Shown here: one piece after another, positions 40,201 through 52,200 of the stretch
Layout of the letters: every line of letters begins with the position of its first letter
Position numbering within the stretch: position 1 is the stretch's first letter
Source: Liolophura sinensis
Taxonomy: Eukaryota; Mollusca; Polyplacophora; Chitonida; Chitonidae
Direction of reading: 5' to 3'
NCBI RefSeq assembly: GCF_032854445.1
Contig: NC_088302.1
Coordinates: forward strand, 52,852,046 to 52,916,045
Length of the DNA stretch: 64,000 bases
The notes under the pieces: model-generated
The model's database searches: none
The model's input: only the letters and a program-made list of their open reading frames with translations
What the model was told of the DNA's origin: nothing
Position numbers and translations under genes: made by a program

Positions 40201-43200
40201 GTACCACACATATGGCCTTACCTAGACAGCTATTGTCGTTCGTACGAAAAGGTAAAAAAAAAATGCCATTACCTAAACAGCTATTGCCGTTCGTACGAAA
40301 ACGTCCCACACATATCCCCTTATTATAGACATCTATTGCTGTTCGTACGAAAGCGTCCAACAAACATGCTCTTATCTAGACAGCTACAAATGTCCATATG
40401 AAAACGTTCCACACACGTCTTTAGCTAGACAGCTACAGATGTCCGTGTGAAAACATCTCATACATATGCCCTTACCTAGACAGCGATAGCCGTCTGAATG
40501 TAACATGAACCCCTCTTCACAAGAACAGCTGTAACTTCCGTTTGTGTTCACACATGTCTGGTCACAACCACCTTTTAGAGTCAAACACTCGTTTATATCT
40601 GAGAAAGAGATTGATTATAAGTATAGGAAAATTAATAACTACATCAAAGATATATACATGTAGGAAGGTAGACAGTGATAAAATACATTTTGACATTTCA
40701 TGCTTGTCATCTGGACTCATGTTCATTCAAATAACTCCCTATTCTGTTTAATGACTCTCTCAGTATCGATAAATGAATCAATACATACACTCACTGACAC
40801 AATAAAGTTGCAGTACTAAGAATTTCTGCTTTATTGTAAAAAAAAAAAAAAAAAAAAAACAAATTCGTCACCTTTACCTGTTAATGCATTTTTCAAGAAT
40901 AATGTGAGGTTTCAAGAAAAGCCGGAGAAACCGGAGTGTCCGGAGTATTTAATTACTACTTTTATTTAATTGTACTATGCACTCAACAATTTCTAACGTA
41001 CATGATAACAATCACTTTTATGAGTGGAGGAAGCCAGAGGTAAACCAACGACATTTGGCAAGTTACTGCCAAACTTTCCCATAAGTCACATGCATATTTT
41101 ATTTATTTTATTTATTTGATTGGTGTTTTACGCCGTACTCAAGAATATTTCACTTATACGACGGCGGCCAGCATTATGGTGGGAGGAAACCCAACAGAGC
41201 CCGAGGAAAACCCACGACCATCCGCAGGTTGCTGGCAGACCTTCCCAAGTATGGCCGGAGAGGAAGCCAGCATGAGCCGGGCTTGAGCTCACAGCCACCG
41301 CACTGGTGAGAGGCTCCAGGGTCACTACATTGCGCTAGCGCGCTAACCGAGCCACGGAGCCCCCGTCACATGCATATACGTCAGAGACATATTTATTTGA
41401 TTTGATTTATTTGATTGGTGTTTTTACGACGTTGGCTAGCATTATGGTGGGAGGAAACCACATGCACATATGCACACCATAGGCCTATTGGTAGAAAATA
41501 AGTCGTCTTCCAATAAAGTTGTCTTCAAATAAAGTTATAGTGGGCAAAGAACCAGTCCTTTGGTAAGTAGTAAACAAACAGTAGTCCTGTAGTAAACAAA
41601 CAGTAGTCTTGTAGAAAACAAACCCTTTAACATCGTGGCCACCATCCGCCTACGTTCGATCATTCGAGCATTTGAAGTTATTCTAAACAATCTGTTTACG
41701 GTTTATTCCAGGGGAGACCACTCTAAGAACATATAGTACAACTATCAATTACCAATGCACTTATGTTCCCCTTCCAGTTGGTATCCATCCCAACATTGGC
41801 ACATATAGGAGATGCCCAGGTTAACACATGTATGTTCACATAACTGTCCTGCTCCATGGGAACACGGTTCGAACTCTGAGTAAAAACGATATTTATATTA
41901 GATGTTCATTGAGAAATTGGACACAAATATTCAGTGTGAAAACGAAAATAAATCATTAATTCATGGGGCTAAAGGGGGAAGGCAAACCAATAGAGCATTA
42001 CAGTATCATTTTAACAGAGGTTTTTTGGATGTCATTTAATGATCTTAATTCCCTGGTATTTTCTTGTCGAATGCCTTTGAAGTTCATCCAGCTTACATGT
42101 ATGTTAGATTGGAATTCCCATTTAATTTGTTTATGTATTGTTATTGTAAGAAAGGCTCTGCCACTCGCTGACAAAATCATGGCATAAGGCCGAAGGTGAA
42201 TGACCAGGGATTTAATACGCGACCTGTTCGGTTAGCCATGTTCCGAGAAGCGCTCGGAGGGTTGGGGGGGGGGGGCTTGACTAGTTCGGATCTGGTCTCT
42301 CCAGTCACTGATTCACAAATGCTGAATACAAGTTCAGCACGTGACATACCTGTACAGTTCTGACCATCTGCCTGTAATGTGTAACCCTGCATACAGTCAC
42401 AGCGGTAAGTGCCAGGGAAATTCGCACACGCCTGGCTACAGTTCGCTGATCCGGTAAAACATTCATCCACATCTGACAACAAACATCACACCTACGTTAG
42501 AATACAAAACTAAAGGTGAGGGAGTCATTACATGATAGAGGCGGTGTTCCGAAAATTTCAAAATGCCTGTCAATGATTGCCTTTAAGATGATAATTTACT
42601 GTTTTAGTCCTCACACAAGATCGCTATTATCTATACGATATTGATTATTTTAAACGCCAGTGGTTAAACGATGTTTACAAGTAATTTATTTGCCAAATAT
42701 GTTCGTCATGATACAAAAGTGACTATTTCTATACGTCACTTTTCACGAGACGTTCCATATTATGCAGTTGTGTAAATACAATACCTTTCTGGGTAGTGCC
42801 AGACAATACACACTGTACCTTCACATCCCCGGTTGTCCGCCATCAGATAAAAACCAGCGATACAGGAACATAGATAACTTCCTGCTGTGTTGTTACAATT
42901 CTGTTCACATCCACCGCTGTCAGTTATACACTCGTTAATATCTGAAAAGAAAATGTCTTAGTTACATGTATACATATGTTAGTGTAAAACAGATTCCTCT
43001 GAGTTTGTTACATGGAACCATTTGTGATATTAAAGCATTATATAACTATATTATACTCAAATGACCATAAAGGTCACTTCAGAACACAACGCCGCGCTCT
43101 AAAAGTATCATCCTACAATGTCAAGTACATAAAACCCTTCGGAACACAAAACCACATATTTTCCTCTTTCTCTTTTTTTGGAAATTGGGTGGATGGGAAG

Positions 43201-46200
43201 TTAACCTGTGCTTACTAGAAGTCTTGCGTTCCCATAAACGAAACACTGAATCGCCCAAACATCAAAGAAACGTCCATTCATTAGATGGGGTTGTGCACAA
43301 GCTGATTTTGCTAAGTAAATGGTGATTTTCGTTTCTTTGGTACTACTTAATGAACTGAGCGTCAAACAGAGGTTGAGATTTACCCTGAAACTAGAACTGA
43401 ATGTATTTGTTCATTTATTTCTGTGCAAGGTGAATGTTATAACGACTGAGCTATAACGACTAGGGGCGTGTTGGCAGTACTCTATGGAATATTTTGAATA
43501 TTATTCAGGTGAATAATAGCCAAAGCTCTCTATTTGTATTTGGCTGAATGTGCACAAGTGTACACAAACTGCCAAGTCTACGGAATGTATTAATGGTATC
43601 AAACCTGAACAATTCTTGTTGTCGGAATCCAGGCCATATCCCGGTTGACATTCACACCGGAAACTGCCCAGAGTGTTGACACAGTCATGCTCACAGTCTG
43701 AATTACCAGTCGAGCATTCGTCAACATCTGCAAGAATAACATTCACAATCAGAGATGAGGCCAAGAAATTGCAAGTATATAATACATGGTCAGCGAGGAC
43801 ACAAGAAAACAGCAAGTATAGCGTATACGATCAGCGAGGACATAAGAAAACAGCAAGTATAGCGTATACGATCAGCGAGGACATAAGAAAACCGCAAGTA
43901 TAGCGTATATGATCAAAGGGGAAATCAGAAAAATAGCAAGTACAGAGAGGAGGCCAGAAAACCACAACTATATTACACTCGATTAGAGATTAAACCGAAA
44001 TATCGCAAGTATACACAAGAGAGGACCGAAAATACCGCTTGCCATTCCAAGAAAATGTCATCATACACCTCATTATATCTTCAAGAACGCCCCAGTTTTC
44101 ATTACAAATTAAATGATTCCTATCACACAGCGTCGATGAAAGTTTGATAAACTGTTGGTTAAATGACATTTTAAAAAATTGAGTAAAAATATAGAATTAT
44201 GAAAGATTTCAGACCTTGACTGTCTTCCGATGTTAAAAATTTTCGTCATCAGCAAAAGTCTTCGTTGGCACATGATTTACACAAAAATCAAATTCAAAAT
44301 CGTGCACAGGTACATGTTACAACAGTAAGCTCATGGCCGTGTTTGATATCTTTCCATGAGAATCTATATTTACAATTCACTTGAAAACATTAATCGCGCT
44401 TAACTCTTTGGATGTTAAAATCTGTTTTAGAAAGCATTTTTGTTTTTATGGGAGTTTATGCTATAACTATGGCCACACATCACAGTGGCTCTAGCCTTTG
44501 TTCAATGGTCATGGTAACGTTCGAACTACGACCAAACGACACCACAGTTGCGGTAATGTTATAATTATGGCCACAATAATAAACCACACGCTTATCACGG
44601 TGGTGTTATAATTACGGCCACAGGTCACGGTGGTGTTTTAGCTATGGCCAAACTGTACGCCTGTCATGGTAATGATGTAATTCTGGCCACAGGTCACGGT
44701 GGTGTTCTAGCTATGACGAAACCACACGCTTGTCACGGTGGTGCTCTAGCTATGACGAAACCACACGCTTGTCACAGTGGTGCTCTAGCTATGACGAAAC
44801 CACACGCTTGTCACAGTGGTGTTCTAGCTATGGCAAAACCACACGCTTGTCACAGTGGTGTTCTAGCTATGACGAAACCACACGCTTGTCACAGTGGTGT
44901 TCTAGCTATAACGAAACCACACGCTTGTCACAGTGGTGTTCTAGCTATGGCAAAACCACACGCTTGTCACAGTGGTGTTCTAGCTATGGCAAAACCAAAC
45001 GCTTGTCACAGTGGTGTTCTAGCTATGATGAAACCACACGCTTGTCACAGTGGTGTTCTAGCTATGACGAAACCACATGCTTGTCACAGTGGTGTTCTAG
45101 CTATGGCGAAACCACACGCTTGTCACAGTGGTGTTCTAGCTATGACGAAACCACACGCTTGTCACAGTGGTGTTCTAGCTATGGCAAAACCAAACGCTTG
45201 TCACAGTGGTGTTCTAGCTATGACGAAACCACACGCTTGTCACAGTGGTGTTCTAGCTATGACAAAACCACACGCTTGTCATAGTGGTGTTCTAGCTATG
45301 GCAAAACCACACGCCTGTCACAGTGGTGTTCTAGCTATGATGAAACCACACGCTTGTCACAGTGGTGTTCTAGCTATGACGAAACCACATGCTTGTCACA
45401 GTGGTGTTCTAGCTATGGCAAAACCACACGCTTGTCACAGTGATGTTCTAGCTATGACGAAACCACACGCTTGTCACAGTGGTGTTCTAGCTATGGCAAA
45501 ACCACACGCTTGTCACAGTGATGTTCTAGCCATGGCAAAACCACACGCTTGTCACAGTGGTGTTTTAGCTATGGCAAAATCACACACTTGTCACATGTGT
45601 ATAAAAATATCCTTAGCGCACAACTTCATGTAGCAATCAATCAGACCCGACGCTGCATGTTGTTGTTATAGCATGACAGCTCAGCTGTCATGACAGGTGG
45701 GGCCTCCGTGGCTCAGTTGGTTAGCGTGTTAGCCCAACGTAATGACCCAGTAGCCTCTCACCAATGTGGTCACCATAAGTTCAAGTCCAGCTCATGCAGG
45801 CTTCCTCTCCGACTGTAGGTGGAAAGGTCTGTCTGGAACGTGCAGATGGTCGTGGGTTTCCCCCGGGCTCTGGATGGTTTCTTCCCACCATAATGCTGGC
45901 CGCCGTCGTATAAGTGAAATATTCTTGAGTAGATTGTAAGCCTTAGGGAAAGGCGTGCCCGTAGTAAAGCACCTACATGATGAGTCAGCCTTACGGAAAG
46001 GAGTGCCCATAGTAAAGCACCTACATGATGAGTCGGCCTTAGGGAAAGGAGTGCCCGTAGTAAAACCGCGGCATTTGGTCAGAAACAAATGAGCTTTACC
46101 GCATGTGACACAGATTTTCATCTGCAGGCGAAAAGTGTTTACCTTCTTGGTAATGTAGGCCAATGACCTCCAATGAACTTCAGGACAGAGGTCATAAACA

Positions 46201-49200
46201 AGTCCTTGCAAAAGGTCGGGAGAACAGAAGAGGTGGAGCAATTTCGAAGATTCTCTGTTCAAGACCACAATTTAAAAAAACATCAACAGTGTATGTTGGA
46301 AATAACTATGTAGCCGTTACTGTGCTTTTTTCACTCCAGTGAGGCATAGCTCAACGCAATTTCTATTTTATTTTCTACAGTTCTGTTAAAATTTAACTCT
46401 GTGTTGATGACGTTATGATTACAGACCTATCGCATTACAACACCAGACCTAAAACCTCATGCTTATGGGGCTTTGTTTCTCAGGCATCATGTTCAGGATT
46501 CCTGGCATGATAATCATCCTTTTCTCAAAGGTAGTGGGACAATCAAAAGAGCTCAAGCAGACTACCATTCCCACAGTTTGACCAGACACTGAAGACCGGA
46601 ACTGAACCTGAGCCGTCAGACGAGGAGACATTCTCCCCTGCTAAATGCGTGACAGTTTTCCTGTACCTTTACATGTGCGCCCGTCCGAAGATAGGTTGTA
46701 ACCGGCTCCACAATAGCACTCAAAACTACCGGGTAAGTTTGTACACTTGTCCACACATCCGCCATTCAAATCTTCACACTCGTTGATATCTGTAAATGTA
46801 ACAACCCATAATTACACGTAATAAAACTTGAGTTTGCTACAAACATTTCATCCTATTTAGGAATAATGTCATAGATTATATTGGACATCATCATTGTCGC
46901 ATTTACTTCGATGCCATCTGATGCCTCCATGAAGTCAAATCGCCTACCTAAGGGTCATCACACTAATGAGTGTGTGGTGTGAATGAGAGGGGTTAACTGC
47001 AACATTCTAAGTAACTCATACACTTCATAACGTATAACAGCCGCTCGCAAGGGCTGAGTTTAAAAATTGTCCAAGTTAATGTAAGTAGTCCAAGCTGACA
47101 TTCAAGTCGACCAACCATTAATATTAACTTGCTGGACGATAAACCGCTATCTTGCAATTAATCAAACTTCTGACAACTTCTTGAAAACGAAGACTTCTAA
47201 CAGCTGAACCAGCTAGATCGGAATTTGAGAACACGAAACAAGGGCTTGCGATGTGAACTCAGCCACCTACCACAGCCGATTATTGTCGCATAATTCGCAA
47301 AACCAGAACAATATACCTGTGCAGTTAACACTGGCGGGACCCAAGCTAAACCCAGGTAAACACTGACAGTTAAAACTACCAGGCGTGTTCACACAGATCT
47401 GATCACAGGGGTCGCTCTCTGAACACTCGTCAACATCTGAGGGTGAAGAAAAGATAACATTGACTGATATGATTAATCCATGTGTGCATTGAATGCAGAA
47501 GAACACAGACGACTGAAGGAAACCTTATTACTTTCATCACCGCATTTGATTCATTTATTTATTTATTTATTTGATTGGTGTTTTACGCCGTACTTAAAAA
47601 TATTTCACTTATACGACGGCAGCCAGCATTATGGTGGGTGGAAACCGGGCACAGCCCGGGGGAAACCCACGACCATCCGTAGGTTGCTGTCAGACCTTCC
47701 CACGTACGGCCGGAGAGGAAGCCAGCATGAGCTGGACTTGAACTCACAGCGGCCGCATTGGTGAGAGACTCCTGGGTCATTGCGCTGCGCTAGCATGCTA
47801 ACCAACTTCATTTATTTATGTTTCTGAAGAACTACCCAGACTAATTTGGCTCAGTAGTACCCCATCACCAGCACACGTGAGCAGGCTTTTAGCGATGCAC
47901 TCCACCTTGAGTAGTCTGCCGGTTTTGACAAGGATTAAGTACGATACCTGATAAACATATAAGCCACATGCAAACACCTGGCAGACTAGAGACAGACTTA
48001 AGATGATAAATTACCTCAAATTGAAAAGCATTCGTGACATACATTTTGATGTAAGTCACAGTCAGTGGCATTTGGATTCCAACACAGTGTTTAGGACCAT
48101 ATTTGCTGAAACCACCACTGCGTATCATAAACGAAGCATTTGTATGTAAGGTGCCGCAAAAGGCTTCTTGGATCATAAATTGAATGGTAAGTCTATTGCA
48201 GCCTTAATTATCATGAGAAGTATTTCAGTGTCATCTGCTGAAACTCATCACTTTGTCGAGCTTTCACATAAAAGCTGATACCAGACTGGTGGTAAACTCA
48301 ATCAAAATATGTTTTATTTATTTATTAAAGAAATGGGAAACCCACGACCACGTGCAGGCTGCTGGACGACATTCCCACGCAATTAAAATGTAGCAAACAA
48401 CTGAATGAGTTAATAAAAAGTGTATGCAAACTTGTACTACAAATGGAATACGACACCAAAGTGGATTTCTCGCAATTTAGGTATATCTGATGGTAATATC
48501 TGAGGAATGAATGGCAGCTAGTTGAAACCTCTGGCGTTACTGTAAAACAGCTGTGACAGAAAGGCTCGGTCAACTGACATATAATGAAATGCTGCATGGA
48601 CAACAGAAATATGACAGCTACCCTGGAACTGCTGACGGACACACATATACCTTGACACGAGGTTCTCTCTAGAAGAAGGCGATAACCCATCCCACACTCG
48701 CAAACAAAGCTGCCATCAGTGTTTGTACAGTTGCCTTCACACCCACCATTACGTAGGAGACATTCATCAATATCTGAAAATAATTCATGAATATGCAGAG
48801 ATAAATAAATTCATGCTTACTGCGGTTTAACATTTAAATACAATCGAAATGGTGGTTTTATTCGTCGTTTCGCATGTTTGTAAATTTTCAACTGCACATA
48901 ACAGAACTTAAAACGGTGGTAAAGGAATAGATCTATCACAAAAACAAATTGGAAAAGGGAAAAAACTGTCAGTCTGAGCTGGTAATCCATGTCTTTTTGT
49001 CCCTCCTATACGAGATTTCTCGCACGGCATATCTTAGTTTTAGTTTTGGAGGATATGGAAACATTTAGGTTTCGTAATACCTGCAAGGTTTTCCTACAGT
49101 TAAAGTCTAGTGTGGATTTTCCGTGGAGACTACCGGTTGTCCAAATACTAGCCTGTACAGTTATGTAGATCAGGTGTTAGAGTATATCCCTCATCACATT

Positions 49201-52200
49201 CACAGGTGTAACCACCAGGTATGTTCACACATGTCGTCTCACAACCACTTGTATTGGTAGCACATTCGTCCACATCTGCAATGAAAATGTGCTAACAAAC
49301 AAGTATACCCAGAGAACAAACAGTAAAACGTGAATTAGTGATTAGGGCATAATGCCATTCGCCAATAATGCAGCAATATATTTATTAATTTACGCCGTGC
49401 TCAAGAATATTTCACATATATGACGGCGGCCAGCATTACGGTGAGAGGAAACCGGGCAGAGCCCTGTGGAAACGTACGACCTGCAGCAATATATGGAGAG
49501 AACTTGCTTAAAGATGGAGATTTATTTCATTTATTTTTTTTTTTACGCCGTACTCAAGAATATTTCACTGATACGATGGCAGCCAGTCACAGTGGGAGGA
49601 AACCTGACAGAACCCGGAGGAAATCCACGAGTATCAGCAGGTAACCTCAAATATATACATGTAAAACGATGCCCTAATTTAACTTTTGTATTTGATTGGT
49701 GTTTAACGTTACCCTAAACACCTCTTGACAAATGTGCATCAGTGAATATCACTAACAAAAGTAAGTGATTGTTAAGTGATTGATCGTGTTATCTTGCTGA
49801 AGCTCTCAATAGCAGACACCTGACATGACACCTCAGTGAGATAAATCGCGGTTGTATTATTCTTAAAACCTCTTCAAAGGAGTGGTCTGGTAAGCATAAT
49901 AGTATGCGACGTACCAGTCAAACTCCTCGTGGATGATAAAATAAAATGGATATGTATTTATACTTAAGTGTGGCAGCTATTCGCTATGACATGCGGACTT
50001 ACCGATACAGGTGTGCTGATTTGGACTTAGCCGGTAACCATCGTTACAGGAGCAGGTGTAGGATCCCCGAGAATCTGAGCACAGGTGTTCACATCCGCCA
50101 TTGTTCTCGTAACATTCATCAACATCTACATTGAAATTGAGAGCGAAACGTTAAAATGTAAACAGAATGTGCAGAAGAAATAATGCAACACATCAGACTT
50201 TTTTCCATTCACCCCATAAACACGAATCTGTGATAAACATGAGTCTGTGATAAACATGAGTCTGTGATAAACATGAGTCTGTGATCAACACGAATCTGTG
50301 ATAAACATGAATCTGTGATAAACATGAATCTGTAACAAACATGAGTCTGTGATAAACATGAATCTGTGATAAACATGAGTCTGTGATAAACATGAATCTG
50401 TGATAAACATGAGTCTGTGATAAACATGAGTCTGTGATAAACATGAATCTGTGATAAACATGAATCTGTGATAAACATGAATGTGATAAACATGAGTCTG
50501 TGATAAACTTGAGCATGTGATAAACATGATATATGCACAACACAGAAACCAAACTCCTGGTGGACAGTTTGATCATGTATCAACCTAGATTTAAACAAGG
50601 ATACAGAATTAACTAACCTGTGGTATGAGAAAAATTTACGGCATTCTTAAGGACGCATGAGTTTTGTTTTGTGAAGAACACATGTAGACAAAAATTGTGC
50701 CTGAAGATGTTTCTAACGTTCAAAGAGAATTATTCTGGATGGTGAATGAAGTTATATGCATGGACGATACTTGTAGTAACAACCACCAGGTGAATAAATC
50801 TGAATTGTGGCGGAAACATTACAAATGTCAACGTTGCTTTAAGTTCGTGTCTTAGACCTAATTCCTTCCATACTTTGATTCTTGCGATTTTATACAGGTT
50901 TTTATATCAGCGAAATATTGTACAAATCCAGGACTTACTGGAACAGTTGTGCTTATCCATGTCCAGGCTATAACCTTCACGACAGTCACATTGATAACTT
51001 CCGTAAACGTTGGTACAGATCTGGGAGCACGTCACATTTCCCTCGACACATTCGTCTACGTCTACGAGTAAAAAAAACAGAAACTAAAGTGAAAAATCGA
51101 AATCGACAAATGGTTATGCTACACCTGTGTTTTCATGGAGGGAATTTTAATTTTGCCCATCCCTACACTGAATGGATGGAATAGTTGTTTGTTTGGGGAA
51201 TCACGTCGCTTTCAACATAACTTTTATCATGTCACGCCTGCGCTATGCCGACAAACTTACATTGCTGATTCACAAGCACACCATGAGGAGGATACCTGGC
51301 ATAACAAATGACTTTCAAAGTATATGGCCTTATTTCCTCTGTTGTGTCATTACATGTAGGGCCTATTAATTATGACAGTTTCGATCTGGTAATACATGTG
51401 TTTCACCAAGTGGTCCAAAAAGAAAAAGCTTAACTGTTTCAAAATGTATCACACTCCTCTGTATGATAAGGATAAATTTTAACATTTTAAAATTTTGATT
51501 CAATAAAACTCCTTACCCTGTGGTATTTCTCCTGGAGGGCCCTGTGGTCCCGGGGGACCTGTGGGACCTGGGGGACCTGGGGGACCGGGGATAACTGCAA
51601 GAGCAAAATTAAAACAGGGTTGGCAATCTCACAGTGTCAACACACACATTTTCCGTCTACAGAATATATTTATTTATTTAACGGTGTTTATAGGAGTCTA
51701 TAGGAAACGGCATCGTCCTGAGTTCGTTGTTGAGTGAAGTAGATTTATTTATTTATTTATTTTATTTGATTAATGTTTCAAGCCGTACTCCAGAATATTT
51801 CCCTTATACGACGGCAGCTAAATGTATGGTAAGGGGAAAACCAGGCAAACCCCGAGGGAAACCCAAGGCCATCCACAGGTTGCTGACGACCTTCCTGGGG
51901 AAAATAGACTAATGATTATATTTTGTGTACACTTAAGTGTAACAAAGACAAAAGCTTTTGCCTATATTCTCCTTTCTTTGTTATCTTAAGATAGTTCGTT
52001 TCCTTTTGAGTATGAGTGCATGAAAGTCTTCAACCATTAGCAATGCATCAGACATTTCTTGAAACAAAGGACAAGGGAAGTTAAACTCAACATACAACAA
52101 CTTAAACCACACAACCCTTGCCTTGCTCATAACTTGGTCACAGATTAACGATGACTATCAAAGAAAATCGGATCAAGATGAATGTACCAGAATCGAGGTC

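Noticed and set aside
40000-40489. Regularly spaced direct repeats that might look like a CRISPR array
   Set aside because: The host is an animal, the units are continuous without unique spacers, and the unit is explained as a copy of the exon 11 junction.
44644-45633. 329-codon plus-strand frame of 13-residue repeats
   Set aside because: It is the 39-bp minisatellite read in frame. More than one frame stays open, unit boundaries drift, and it lies in an intron of the minus-strand gene.
50193-50598. Three minus-strand frames of 80-129 codons
   Set aside because: 17-bp minisatellite inside an intron.
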